Positions 9,054 to 17,622 of a stretch of DNA of 61,449 nucleotides are shown piece by piece (position 1 is the stretch's first letter; every line of letters starts with the position of its first letter). The stretch spans positions 1-61,449 of the forward strand of contig NZ_JANYUY010000049.1 of NCBI RefSeq assembly GCF_025060755.1. Reading direction: 5' to 3'. The notes beneath the pieces were generated by a model. That model ran no database searches and was not told the DNA's origin. It saw nothing but the letters and a program-made list of their open reading frames with translations. Both the position numbers and the translations under genes were made by a program. Source of the DNA: Paenibacillus doosanensis (GTDB lineage Bacteria > Bacillota > Bacilli > Paenibacillales > NBRC-103111).

Positions 9054-10844
9054 TCATGTCGGGTCTTTCAGCATTCGCCATAATGTCGAACGGTTGATTC
9101 CGAGCCTCTTGGCGGCGCGGGACTGATTCATGTTCTCTTCCTGCAGCACCAGTTGAACGATCTCTTTCTGAATGCTCTGAAGGGGCTGGTCCAGATTGAG
9201 CGTTCTTGCGGCCCCCGGCTGGCTTTGCTCCGTTCTTCGTTTCTCCAGCGCGGCAATCAGTTCCTCATCGATATATTCCCCTTCGGCCGCTTTGACAAGC
9301 TCTTTCACCGTATCCCGCAGCTCGATCAAATTTCCCTTCCAAGCATATTCATAGAGCGCTTCCTGCGCCTTCGGACGGATGCCGACGACCTGCTTGCCGT
9401 ATTTCTCGTTGTTCTCCGATATAAATATGCGGATCAGCTCCTCCAGCTCCTGCGGGTTGCTGCGCAGCGGCTTCATCTCGACGATCGCTCCGCTCATCAG
9501 CGCGAACAGGTCCGGCTCCAAAAGCCCTTCGTCCTGAAGCCGGTCCGGCGCTTTCTCGAAGGAGAACATCATGAGCGCCGCGCATTTGGCAACCGTATCC
9601 GCGAGTCTTCGTTGATATTTGGGAGACAGGCGCTCCGCTCCGCGCAAATAGATCATGCTGCCTTCCTCCGCTCCCTCCAGCAGCTGCTTCACCTGGCGGT
9701 AAGCTTCGTCCGAGCTTCGCAGAACGGTAACTTCCAGCAGCTCTCCCCCCTCCGGCCGAAACTGCCTCCACAGCGTGCCGGCAAGAATCCGTTTGCCCGT
9801 TCCTTGCTCGCCGTATACGGTAACGGGCTGCCGGCGCTCCAGACGCTTCGCCGCAAAGGCCAGCGAGTCCCGAAAATCGGCGCGGGCCCGAATGAGATGC
9901 GGAAACGTTCCGAGGAACGGCTCCAGGCGCTGCACCTGAATATCGCTTTCGCTTTCCGTCACCGGACGCACATACAGATGAAAAAGCGCCGTCTCGTCCT
10001 CGCCCCGGGCAGCCGTCAGCTTATAGCGGAACGTCGGGTCGTATAACTCGAATGCGGCGGCCGAATCATCCGGCTTCTCCTCCGCTTGACGCAGCATCTC
10101 CGGCAAGGCGGGAAAACGCCGCCGCATCGCCTGAGCGGCTTCCGGGCCGGACTGCGTTCCCAGCAGCTCCAGGAAAGCGGCGTTCATGAACTTCACATTC
10201 CCGTCCGCCTGCACGGCGGCCATTCCCTGCTCCGCTCCTTGAGCGAGCGAGCTCAGCATACGCCCCTCGGCCTTGTAACGGCCTACGGCCCGGCACAAAT
10301 TTCCGGCATTCTCGAACGCCTCCAGCACCGATTCCTTGCCGGATGTAATCAGGATGCCTTGAAGCCCCTGCTCCTTGGCCAGCCGCACCGTATTGGTGCC
10401 GCCGACAATGACGAGCGCCCCCTTCTTCCTCGCCGCTTCCAGCGCCGCGTTCACTTCGTCCTGCTCATAGATGACCGTGTGCGGAATATGCACGTCAAGC
10501 AGCCGCGAGACGGCTACGACCGCTTCGATAATGTTCGGAAAACCGATCATTTCGATCGGCGTTGTATATTCTTTCAGCAGCGTAATAAGCCGCAAAATAT
10601 CATAGCCGGATATTTTAATCTCCACTACAGGCAGCGAGGAGCGGTCGCGGACGAGCTGAGCCGTCCCGCCGCGGCTGATGATGACGTCATAGCCCTCCTC
10701 TTCATATTGGCGGATCGGCAAAGATTCCGACAAGTCCCTCTGCACGACGGTCACATCAAAATCGCCGAGCTGATCGGTGAGACTGGAGGTTAGCTCCACC
10801 AGTCCGCGATAGGGCGCAATAACCAGCGCCTTTATTTTTTTCAT
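9054..10844 (-). CDS. PrpR_N-domain transcriptional regulator with degenerate AAA+ module
   Basis: A 596-residue regulator. Residues 1-190 match the PrpR N-terminal ligand-sensing domain (KALVIAPYRGLVELT, DVIISRGGTAQLV, VIVGGTNTVRLAKEQG). A PAS-like segment follows (about 200-290), then an AAA+ domain with Walker A GEQGTGKR, and a C-terminal Fis-type helix-turn-helix MNQSRAAKRLGINRSTLWRML. The GAFTGA loop that contacts sigma-54 is absent, and the Walker B region (SMIYLRGAERLS) lacks the usual acidic residues. It therefore probably acts with SigA rather than sigma-54. It sits directly upstream of the acid-sugar operon in the same orientation. The start has GGAG seven bases upstream. Confidence 0.82.
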   Translation of the reverse strand: MKKIKALVIAPYRGLVELTSSLTDQLGDFDVTVVQRDLSESLPIRQYEEEGYDVIISRGGTAQLVRDRSSLPVVEIKISGYDILRLITLLKEYTTPIEMIGFPNIIEAVVAVSRLLDVHIPHTVIYEQDEVNAALEAARKKGALVIVGGTNTVRLAKEQGLQGILITSGKESVLEAFENAGNLCRAVGRYKAEGRMLSSLAQGAEQGMAAVQADGNVKFMNAAFLELLGTQSGPEAAQAMRRRFPALPEMLRQAEEKPDDSAAAFELYDPTFRYKLTAARGEDETALFHLYVRPVTESESDIQVQRLEPFLGTFPHLIRARADFRDSLAFAAKRLERRQPVTVYGEQGTGKRILAGTLWRQFRPEGGELLEVTVLRSSDEAYRQVKQLLEGAEEGSMIYLRGAERLSPKYQRRLADTVAKCAALMMFSFEKAPDRLQDEGLLEPDLFALMSGAIVEMKPLRSNPQELEELIRIFISENNEKYGKQVVGIRPKAQEALYEYAWKGNLIELRDTVKELVKAAEGEYIDEELIAALEKRRTEQSQPGAARTLNLDQPLQSIQKEIVQLVLQEENMNQSRAAKRLGINRSTLWRMLKDPT

Positions 10845-11063
10845 AGCGTACTCCTTTTGCCGGCACATAAATTCCGGACACTTTCTTCATGCTTCATTTT
10901 CGGTCACTTTATAGCTAAATATACTGACTGGCCGCTTGAGTGTCAATTTAAGTGGCGTTTTGCATCAACGTATCGACTGACCGTATTTGTCAGGGAAGAT
11001 CCATTATACTGAAAGAGAAATGCTGCTGTAAAAAGCGGACTTATCACAATGGAGGGATCGTTG

Positions 11064-11645
11064 ATGAAGGAAGTTTGGATTTTCATAACGGACGGCTTCG
11101 CCGACTGGGAGGCAAGCTACGCGGCGGCCGAGCTTAATAACCCGGACAACGGGTATCGGGTCAAAACCGTCGCAATCGATACTAAGCCCAAAACATCTAT
11201 GGGAGGCTTTCAAGTCATCCCCCATTATGATCTGACGAAAGATCCCGTCCAGGCGGAGATCGCCATGCTTATCGTCCCCGGAGGCACCGGGTGGAGAGAG
11301 GATGTCAATCAGCAGGCCGCCCGGCTGGTCAAACGCTGTTTGGACAACGGCATACCGGTCGCCGCGATTTGCGACGCGACTACGATGCTGGCCCGCCACG
11401 GCTTCCTGGATAACGTCAAGCATACCGGAAACAGGCTGGAATGGATGAAGCAGGGGGCTCCGGACTATCGCGGCGATGCCGGCTATATCGAAGCCCAATC
11501 AGTCAGCGACAGCTTGGTTATTACCGCGAACGGCAGCGCTGCCGCAGAATTCACCCGCCATATTCTGGAGAAGCTCGGCGTCTACGAGGGCAAGAAGCTG
11601 GAGGAGTGGTACGCTATAGTCAAAAAAGGCTATTTGCCCGAATAG
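11064..11645 (+). CDS. DJ-1/PfpI family protein (glutamine amidotransferase-like)
   Basis: A 193-residue single-domain DJ-1/PfpI protein. The conserved acidic residue lies in FADWEASYAAAEL and the nucleophile-elbow cysteine in AAICDATTMLARHGFLD. Family members include chaperones, glyoxalases and amidotransferase-like proteins. The ATG at 11064 is chosen because GGAGGG lies seven bases before it; the ATG at 11049 would leave no site. It is flanked by short intergenic regions and has no obvious operon partner. The specific activity cannot be assigned from sequence. Confidence 0.8.
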   Translation: MKEVWIFITDGFADWEASYAAAELNNPDNGYRVKTVAIDTKPKTSMGGFQVIPHYDLTKDPVQAEIAMLIVPGGTGWREDVNQQAARLVKRCLDNGIPVAAICDATTMLARHGFLDNVKHTGNRLEWMKQGAPDYRGDAGYIEAQSVSDSLVITANGSAAAEFTRHILEKLGVYEGKKLEEWYAIVKKGYLPE

Positions 11646-11887
11646 CCGCGCTCTTCATTGCGCAGGATTACTCCCGCAGCACCCCGTCCATACTAGAAAT
11701 ATAGCAAGCAGCGAGCAAGCGGAGCCGTTTGGCGGGCTATGCACGATTCCGACCCGAAAGGGGCCTAATATTAGCTCGGCATGTAATTATAGCAATCCGT
11801 AAGAAATCATCGTATGTCTTACCTGCTATACTTGGATACAAATCAAATGAATTTAAAACTCTCTTTCTAAGAAAGGATGATGTATTT

Positions 11888-12292
11888 ATGGCTAAATTAA
11901 CCCCCTATTTATTTTCCGAGGACGCGAAAGCCCAAGCTGATTTTTATATTGGGGCGCTCGGAGGCGAGATTGTCTCCGTCATGACACACGGGCAGCTTCC
12001 CGATCCGGAAGAAGCGCTCAAGGACAAAGTGCTGCACCTTAGCATGGTAGCCGCCGGCATCCCGATTTTCATGTGCGACGCCGCTTTCATGCCGATTCAC
12101 CGCGGCAACCAAATCCATCTTAGTCTGGAATTTGCTACTGAATCGGAAGCCCATGAAGCCTTCGGCAAGCTTGCGGAGGGCGGTCAAGTGAGACATCCGC
12201 TCCAACCCGAATTCTGGGGCACGCTGTTCGGACAGCTTGAGGATAAATACGGCGTAAACTGGATGATCACTACCGAAGCCAAACAGGCATAG
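11888..12292 (+). CDS. VOC-superfamily (PhnB/glyoxalase-like) protein
   Basis: A 134-residue vicinal-oxygen-chelate fold protein of the PhnB/YjdN type: LTPYLFSEDAKAQADFYIGALGGEIV at the N-terminus, then NQIHLSLEFATESEAHEAFGKLAEGG and a WGTLFGQLEDKYGVNWMI ending. Such proteins often act as small dioxygenase or glyoxalase relatives, or have no known substrate. The frame is open from 11729, but translation should start at 11888, after AGAAAGGATG. A terminator follows at 12318-12356, so it is a single-gene transcript. Confidence 0.82.
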   Translation: MAKLTPYLFSEDAKAQADFYIGALGGEIVSVMTHGQLPDPEEALKDKVLHLSMVAAGIPIFMCDAAFMPIHRGNQIHLSLEFATESEAHEAFGKLAEGGQVRHPLQPEFWGTLFGQLEDKYGVNWMITTEAKQA

Positions 12293-12317
12293 CCCCGATT
12301 TTCATACATTTATTGTT

Positions 12318-12356
12318 AAAAGGAGGTCGCCGTTCGTTTCGGATCGGCCTCCTTTT
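12318..12356 (+). terminator. terminator downstream of the VOC gene
   Basis: AAAAGGAGGTCG pairs with CGGCCTCCTTTT (one G-T pair); the loop contains a further CCG/CGG pair. It lies 26 nt past the stop at 12292 and could act in both directions. Confidence 0.7.
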
Positions 12357-12470
12357 GGCATGGACAAATTCCTCTCTCGCAATAAAAGGAAAAAACGGAT
12401 GAATGTCGAATCATATACCATTATGTCGAAAATGATTAGCGGCCGATTACTTGTGCAGGAGGTGACTCCC

Positions 12471-12710
12471 TTGCTTATTTCCAAAGCCTTATATACGGAT
12501 ACGGAGCTCTTCGCCGCTTCCTTGTTCCAGCTGAAGGTGTCCGTGTGGGAACGGACGGCCGACGATATTCCGGTCCGCGTCGAGGACGGCGGGATTATTA
12601 CCAAAATTACGCCGTTCAGCGTAACGATCAACGGCATCCGTTATATCCGCAGCGACTGCGAGTTTCGTACGGACGCGGATGCAAACGGGCCTGCGGGGCG
12701 AAACATATAA
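12471..12710 (+). CDS. hypothetical small protein
   Basis: 79 residues from a TTG at 12471 preceded by the near-perfect site AGGAGGTGA at 6-base spacing. The frame is open from an ATG at 12360 (116 residues), but that ATG sits in the terminator and lacks a site. The sequence (SLFQLKVSVWERTADDIPVR, GIITKITPFSVTINGIRYI) suggests a compact beta-rich protein without membrane segments. I do not recognise the family. It lies just upstream of the tRNA-Asp gene. Confidence 0.55.
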   Translation: MLISKALYTDTELFAASLFQLKVSVWERTADDIPVRVEDGGIITKITPFSVTINGIRYIRSDCEFRTDADANGPAGRNI

Positions 12711-12835
12711 AACGGCAACCAAGCCTCTATTATCGGTCCCGACCGACTTCCTATTCCGGGACAGAAAAAGGCTTGTCAGATTATGCCTATTTGTGGTAAA
12801 ATTGATCTTGTGTTGAAAAACGCAATACAAAGTGT

Positions 12836-12912
12836 GGAGCCGTGGTGTAGAGGCCTAACATGCCTGCCTGTCACGCAGGAGACCGCGGGTTCGAATCCCG
12901 TCGGCTCCGCCA
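12836..12912 (+). tRNA. tRNA-Asp (anticodon GTC)
   Basis: The acceptor stem GGAGCCG (12836-12842) pairs with CGGCTCC (12902-12908). The anticodon arm CCTGC-CTGTCAC-GCAGG places GTC in the loop. The T arm has GGTTCGAATCC, the discriminator is G and CCA is encoded. The GTC anticodon carries queuosine at position 34 in bacteria, which is the substrate of the enzyme encoded immediately downstream. Confidence 0.97.
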
Positions 12913-12972
12913 TGATTTATCCTTGCATACGACGAGCTTACCGGGTTCGTCGCACATAACTTGAAGAAGACC

Positions 12973-13000
12973 GAGCAGAGCGACTATTCTGCTCTTTTTT
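12973..13000 (+). terminator. terminator/attenuator between tRNA-Asp and gluQ
   Basis: GAGCAGA, loop GCGACTAT, TCTGCTC, then TTTTTT. It ends 25 bp before the gluQ start, so gluQ is expressed either by read-through from the tRNA promoter or from a promoter I could not identify. Confidence 0.8.
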
Positions 13001-13024
13001 GTATTGGTTAAGGAGCGTGAGAGG

Positions 13025-13996
13025 ATGAACCGTCGCGGACGTTTTGCACCTACTCCATCGGGACTGCTTCATATCGGCAATGCCTTCACCGCGCTCGCCG
13101 CCTGGCTGCAAATGCGCCAATGCGGCGGCGAATTCGTGCTGCGCATCGAAGATATCGATCAAGCGCGCTCCCGTCCCGCCTATGCCGAACAGCTGCAGAA
13201 CGACCTCTTGTGGCTCGGCATCGATTGGGATGAGGGGCCCGGAATCGGAGGCCCCTATGCCCCTTATGAGCAGAGCCGTCGCGAGCCGCTGTACATGGAA
13301 GCGATCGAACGGCTGCAGCAGGCCGGCCGCTTGTACCCTTGCTACTGCAGCCGCCGCGAGCTGGCTTCCATCGGCAGCGCTCCCCACGGGCTGGCGTCCG
13401 AAGGCGGCGTCTACCCCGGGCGGTGCCGCTTCCTTACGGCGGAGGAGCGGCAGGTCAAAGCCGCGAAAAAGACGCCGGCGCTGCGCTTCATCATGCCGCA
13501 GCAGGAAGTAACGTTCCGCGACATGCTGTCCGGAACGCATACGTTCTCAGGCGACGCGCTCGGAGACTTCGTCGTCAAGAGAGCCGACGGCATGTTCAGC
13601 TACCAGCTCGCCGTCACCGTCGACGATGCCGCCATGGGCATCACCGACGTGCTGCGCGGCGCCGATCTGCTGGACTCGACGCCCCGGCAGCTCATGCTGT
13701 ACGAGGCGCTTGCGCTGGAAGCGCCCGCATTCGCCCACGTCCCGCTGCTCGTGGACGAGGGCGGCCAGCGCCTGTCCAAGCGCGACCGCTCGCTGACGCT
13801 TGCCTCGCTGCGAGGCGAGGGCGTCGCGCCTCAGCGGCTTCTCGGCGCGCTGGCCTGCCTGGCCGGCTGGGTTGACCGGCCGGAGCCGCTCACGGCGCGC
13901 GAGCTGATCCCGCGCTTCGGCCCCGTTCGCCCGCCCGGAGCGCAAGCGAAGATGATCGTCGACGGCACGATCCGAAGCTTGTTGACGGCAAACTGA
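13025..13996 (+). CDS. gluQ: glutamyl-queuosine tRNA(Asp) synthetase
   Basis: A 323-residue truncated glutamyl-tRNA synthetase paralogue lacking the anticodon-binding domain. It attaches glutamate to the queuosine base at position 34 of tRNA-Asp. The HIGH-type motif is HIGN in [13 protein letters not shown] zinc-binding cysteine cluster appears as [10 protein letters not shown] and YPGRCR, and the KMSKS-equivalent is LSKRDRSL. The ATG at 13025 follows AAGGAG at nine bases; an in-frame TTG at 13004 is less likely. The gene directly follows the gene for its own substrate tRNA, separated by a terminator. Confidence 0.93.
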   Translation: MNRRGRFAPTPSGLLHIGNAFTALAAWLQMRQCGGEFVLRIEDIDQARSRPAYAEQLQNDLLWLGIDWDEGPGIGGPYAPYEQSRREPLYMEAIERLQQAGRLYPCYCSRRELASIGSAPHGLASEGGVYPGRCRFLTAEERQVKAAKKTPALRFIMPQQEVTFRDMLSGTHTFSGDALGDFVVKRADGMFSYQLAVTVDDAAMGITDVLRGADLLDSTPRQLMLYEALALEAPAFAHVPLLVDEGGQRLSKRDRSLTLASLRGEGVAPQRLLGALACLAGWVDRPEPLTARELIPRFGPVRPPGAQAKMIVDGTIRSLLTAN

Positions 13997-14066
13997 GCGC
14001 CGTCCGACAAATAGGATGATGCCCGGCCGTTTGCAGCACCAACCACTACCATTGTACGGAGGAATC

Positions 14067-15056
14067 ATGAACGAACATTCGACGATCCGACTCAGCGTGC
14101 TTGATCTCGTCCCCGTCCTGAATCAAGCGTCTCCGAGCGCCGCTTTGAAGCATGCGGCAGAGCTCGCCCAAACCGCCGAGAAGCTCGGTTATACGCGCTA
14201 CTGGACCGCCGAGCATCACGATATGCCGGGGCTGGCCTGTACTTCGCCCGAAGTGCTGCTCGCCTCGATCGGGGCCGTAACCCGCACGATCCGGCTGGGG
14301 TCGGGCGCGCTGCTGCTGCCTCATTACAGTCCGCTGAAGGTGGCCGAGTCGTTCCACATGCTGGCCAGCTTGTACCCCGGCCGCATCGACCTCGGCATCG
14401 GCCGGGCACCGGGCGGATCGGCCCATGTCACCCTTGCGCTCAGCGGCAACTTTCTGGAGCGGGTACGGCAGATGCCGGATTCGCTCGACGCGCTATCCAA
14501 GCTGCTGCAGGGAAGCTACGCTTGGGACGGGGAGCCGGTTACGGCCAGGCCGGTGCCCGACATAGCGCCGCAGCTTTGGCTCCTAGGCACGAACCGTAAG
14601 AGCGCGGCTTACGCCGCCGGTCACGGAGCCGGGTACGTCTTCGGGCAGTTTATGAGCGACCTGGAGGCGGACGAAGTGATTCCCGCCTATCGCGAGGCGT
14701 TCGTCCCGTCGCCTTTGGGCCCGGCCCCGCGCGCCATCGTAGCGGTCGGCGTCGTCTGCGCGGAAACGGAGGAGGAAGCGCGGCAGCTCGCCGAGCGGGT
14801 CAAAGCGTCCGTTCCGCCGGAAGCGAGAGCCGCCGCCTCGTCAGCAGAGCCTTCTCCCGCTGCCGGACGGAAGCTTCTCGTCGGCGCGCCGCAGCAAGTG
14901 AAGGCGCAGCTGGAGCGAATGTCCCGCCGATACGGCGTAGACGAGTTTATCGTCGTTACGGCCATACCGGATTATGCGCAGCGGCTCCGCTCTTACGAGC
15001 TGCTGGCCCAAGCGTTATGGGGGAACGGAGTCCTTCCGTCCGCCCCGAAACGATAA
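14067..15056 (+). CDS. LLM-class flavin-dependent monooxygenase
   Basis: A 329-residue bacterial luciferase-like oxidoreductase. Diagnostic are RLSVLDLVPVLNQASPSAAL at the N-terminus, GYTRYWTAEHHDMPGLACTSPEVL, and the glycine-rich PGRIDLGIGRAPGGS. It uses reduced flavin and oxygen to oxidise an unidentified small molecule. The start at 14067 has GGAGG immediately upstream. It follows gluQ by 70 bp on the same strand and may be co-transcribed with it, although no functional link is evident. Confidence 0.85.
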   Translation: MNEHSTIRLSVLDLVPVLNQASPSAALKHAAELAQTAEKLGYTRYWTAEHHDMPGLACTSPEVLLASIGAVTRTIRLGSGALLLPHYSPLKVAESFHMLASLYPGRIDLGIGRAPGGSAHVTLALSGNFLERVRQMPDSLDALSKLLQGSYAWDGEPVTARPVPDIAPQLWLLGTNRKSAAYAAGHGAGYVFGQFMSDLEADEVIPAYREAFVPSPLGPAPRAIVAVGVVCAETEEEARQLAERVKASVPPEARAAASSAEPSPAAGRKLLVGAPQQVKAQLERMSRRYGVDEFIVVTAIPDYAQRLRSYELLAQALWGNGVLPSAPKR

Positions 15057-15275
15057 AAAATCTTGCCGGCCGCCGCCTTCCCCCCGGACAGACTTCCCTT
15101 TCTCTGCATATCTTAAATAATAAGAACGCCTTGATCCGAGAGCCGGTTGATTGGACGACGGCCGCGATCAAAGGAGGTTTGATTGCCGATAGGACATGTT
15201 TTTGGCCCTCGCGTACGCTTTAACGGGCCCAAGCATGCTTATCCGGCAAAAGAGTGCGAACGGAGGGGAAGTACT

Positions 15276-15419
15276 TTGCGCATAACGGATCGTTGGCTTA
15301 GTCTTACCCGCACGACCTTTTTATTCATGCTCCTTGCGGGGTTAGGTTGGTTCGTGGTCAATCCGGCTAGTGTGTTTATTTGCGTCCAGGAAGTTAGAAT
15401 TATACTTAAATTGATGTAA
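15276..15419 (+). CDS. possible small membrane protein
   Basis: 47 codons from a TTG at 15276 with GGAGGGG about seven bases upstream. The product has one hydrophobic stretch (TFLFMLLAGLGWFVVNP) and a basic N-terminus. It lies in a repeat-rich intergenic region and resembles nothing I recognise. It could be chance; the ribosome-binding site is the main support. Confidence 0.25.
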   Translation: MRITDRWLSLTRTTFLFMLLAGLGWFVVNPASVFICVQEVRIILKLM

Positions 15420-15576
15420 ATGTCCGGTATCCGCGCAATCCGCAGTCTCCGTCTTCCGAGCCGTACGCCAAGGCTCCTAAGCCGGGGACTATTTCGTCCG
15501 CAGTGCGGCGGGCATCCGCCGGTCGGACGTTGAAAACTCGCTTGGACGGATCTAAAAAGGCGGAGATTTCGTCGCG

Positions 15577-15602
15577 GCCTGCGGTCGATAGAGGTTTCCA
15601 CT
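15577..15602. repeat. 26-bp intergenic repeat, copy 1
   Basis: Starts GGCCTGCGGTCGATAGAGG and ends in TTTCCACT. It is identical to 50912-50937, and in both places is followed within about 20 bp by an ACTCGCT phrase. A dispersed intergenic repeat of unknown function. Confidence 0.6.
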
Positions 15603-15671
15603 TCGAGGTTTCCACTCGCTCTTGCAGACGCTTTTCCAGATTCAAATGGCCGAAACCTTTTTTGCCCAGGC

Positions 15672-16883
15672 CTATAAGCCCAGCCTCAGCAGCAGTTCAT
15701 ACTGCTGCTTAAAATCCTTTTTGCCTTGTACAATTCCGCAAACGAAGCGAAACGTGTTTCTGCTATTTAGCAGCATGTTTCGGAGGATGCGAAGAATCCA
15801 GGCTGCGGGCAGCAAGAACGGCATTGTTTTCAAAAATGAACAGTAAGGAATTTCGGCCATTTTCTCATAGCCTGGAAAGCAAATTTCCAAGTATACCCCT
15901 ATGGTTAAAGGGGCCTTCTTGACTTCCTTATTATTCGTATATACTTGACGCAGCATGACGACATGAGGCTCCCTTTGGTTCGCCCCGAAGGTCCCCCCCG
16001 ATAAAATATATTCGCCGATCAACTCATAAAAGCCCTCTTTCATCTTCGGAAGCTTGATGGGAGGGCTCACTTCAAACCAGCGCCGGCATAGGGCGAATAT
16101 GTTGTGCGCGAATAAAACCAGATTCAGCTTCTTAAGCTCCCGCTCCAAATATCCCCAATCCAGCTCCTTCTCAAAATAGATCATATACATAGCGGCATCC
16201 ATGACCATCCGAATTCCGCAGCCGTAACCGTAAAAATGCTTCGCCATATGAACCAGCATATACAGTAAATGATCGTTTACCGAGAACTCGTAGGTATATC
16301 TGTTAGGCTGCATGACGGCCTTGTCCCAGACGTCCGAGAAGTAGTTCATATAATCAAATTTATTGTTAATATTGTTGACCAACAGCTGCGTATGAATCTC
16401 AAGATGGACGGTGCCTTTCGAATAGCTCCAAACCTCGCCGGTGACAATCCCCGGTTTAAAACCCATACTTTGCAAAAGCTCATGGGACTTCTCCCGGTCC
16501 TCGGGCTTGATTAAAATATCGATATCCCCCATCGTTCTCATCTCTTTCACCGGATAGCAGTTTTTTATCGCATAACCTTTGAAGATGAGATGGGGAATCT
16601 GCAGCCGGCTGAGTTCATCAATAACTCGAAGCATTTCGCTTTCCTGATGGAGCGCTCTTACAATCGTTGAGGTGAAATCTTGTTTCATCATCTGCAATAA
16701 TGCAGCAGGAGGCCTCTTTCCCTGTTCTTGCGTCTTGGCCATTAAATAAATCATTCCGCCGACGAAGTGAATGTTCCCCAGTTGATAAACCTGCTCCCAT
16801 TCGATTTGCCGCTGCTCCGGGGACCTCCTTTGATGAATAAAGGCGGCAAGCAAGGAAATAAAGTATGCCGGTTGATGCTCCAT
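15672..16883 (-). CDS. nucleotidyltransferase family protein of peptide-modification clusters
   Basis: A 403-residue protein of the uncharacterised nucleotidyltransferase type common in lasso-peptide-like clusters. The active-site pattern lies around residues 112-140 (FKGYAIKNCYP, then MRTMGDIDILIKPEDREK with the paired aspartates of a polymerase-beta-type fold). The rest is helical. It is the last gene of the cassette, with GGAGGA eight bases before the ATG and 21 bp after the S26 peptidase. The biochemical role in such clusters is unknown; nucleotidylation of the peptide or of a partner protein would fit the motif. Confidence 0.75.
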   Translation of the reverse strand: MEHQPAYFISLLAAFIHQRRSPEQRQIEWEQVYQLGNIHFVGGMIYLMAKTQEQGKRPPAALLQMMKQDFTSTIVRALHQESEMLRVIDELSRLQIPHLIFKGYAIKNCYPVKEMRTMGDIDILIKPEDREKSHELLQSMGFKPGIVTGEVWSYSKGTVHLEIHTQLLVNNINNKFDYMNYFSDVWDKAVMQPNRYTYEFSVNDHLLYMLVHMAKHFYGYGCGIRMVMDAAMYMIYFEKELDWGYLERELKKLNLVLFAHNIFALCRRWFEVSPPIKLPKMKEGFYELIGEYILSGGTFGANQREPHVVMLRQVYTNNKEVKKAPLTIGVYLEICFPGYEKMAEIPYCSFLKTMPFLLPAAWILRILRNMLLNSRNTFRFVCGIVQGKKDFKQQYELLLRLGL

Positions 16884-16904
16884 TGCACAATTCCTCCGCT
16901 CATT

Positions 16905-17348
16905 TCATATTCTTCTTATTGTTCCAATCCGCCGAAGCCGCAAGATCCACATCCATACACTCGCATATACCCTATACCTGAACTGCCCGCAGTTGTATTC
17001 CCTGCCCTTGCGGGTAAAGGAAGTAACGACGGCCATAACATTTTTTTGCGGCAGCTTGCTTTCAATCTGCGATTGGGCGTCACCGCACATATCGTAGCTA
17101 TCCGGCCTTACTTTGACAATTCGATGCAGAACCATCTGCCCCGTCGATCTTCGGTACAGAACAATATCTCCCTTTTTCAAAGCACATGGATCGCATTTCG
17201 TTAGCACAACCTCGTCCCGCCCATGCTTCCACAACGGATACATACTGTTTCCCGTCACGGGAATCGCTACATTCCAATTTAGTTCGAGCATCGGCAAAAG
17301 CAGGGCGGATAGCTGATCCGGAGTGATCTTCGCGCTTGATCTGTGCAT
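16905..17348 (-). CDS. S24/S26-family (ER-type Ser-His) signal peptidase-like protein
   Basis: 148 residues. The nucleophile motif is VTGNSMYPLWKHG and the second catalytic segment is MVLHRIVKV. A His therefore replaces the general-base Lys of ordinary bacterial signal peptidase I, as in SipW and eukaryotic Sec11. The GDIVLYRR motif between them is conserved. No clear N-terminal membrane anchor is visible. A C-terminal basic/aromatic patch (YASVWMWILRLRRIG) may associate with membrane. It lies between the PqqD-like gene and the nucleotidyltransferase, and is the only protease candidate for leader removal in this cassette. Confidence 0.7.
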   Translation of the reverse strand: MHRSSAKITPDQLSALLLPMLELNWNVAIPVTGNSMYPLWKHGRDEVVLTKCDPCALKKGDIVLYRRSTGQMVLHRIVKVRPDSYDMCGDAQSQIESKLPQKNVMAVVTSFTRKGREYNCGQFRYRVYASVWMWILRLRRIGTIRRI

Positions 17349-17358
17349 AGCGGAACGA

Positions 17359-17622
17359 TTACTCCAACAAGCCAGCAAGCTGCAGCTTGTCCACAAACTC
17401 GCGAATATCCGCTATCGCCGTTGCAGCATCGATTTCGTATTCTTCCTGCATCGCTTGAAGCAGCTCCGCTTCGGTCTTGTCCGTCCCCAGCTGCTTCCAC
17501 AAAAACGCCCCGCTATCGTTTAGGGTGATCATTCCTTTGAAGCTGATCGTGGCGGCGCCTACGGGCACAACGATTTGGCTGTCAGCAATCGTATGGATGC
17601 TAAAACCGTTTACCAGTTTCAT
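17359..17622 (-). CDS. PqqD-like RiPP recognition element (RRE) protein
   Basis: An 87-residue PqqD-family protein: a beta-strand-rich N-terminus (GFSIHTIADSQIVVPVG) with TLNDSGAFLWKQL, then acidic helices (TEAELLQAMQEEYEID, IADIREFVDKLQLAGLLE). Stand-alone PqqD proteins bind the leader of a ribosomally made peptide and present it to modifying enzymes. The ATG has GAGGGG eight bases upstream and overlaps the kinase gene by 23 bp, so translation is coupled. The predicted partner is the 33-residue peptide encoded at 18511-18612. Confidence 0.85.
   Translation of the reverse strand: MKLVNGFSIHTIADSQIVVPVGAATISFKGMITLNDSGAFLWKQLGTDKTEAELLQAMQEEYEIDAATAIADIREFVDKLQLAGLLE

Larger units (their letters stand above)
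15057..15671. other. long intergenic region with repeat fragments and one possible short ORF
   Basis: No convincing long gene is present. It holds the 26-bp motif at 15577-15602 shared with 50912-50937, the phrase CCGCGCAATCCGC also seen in variant form near 25750, and a tandem copy of CGAGGTTTCCACT. A 47-codon frame (15276-15419) with a good ribosome-binding site is listed separately. Confidence 0.5.
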
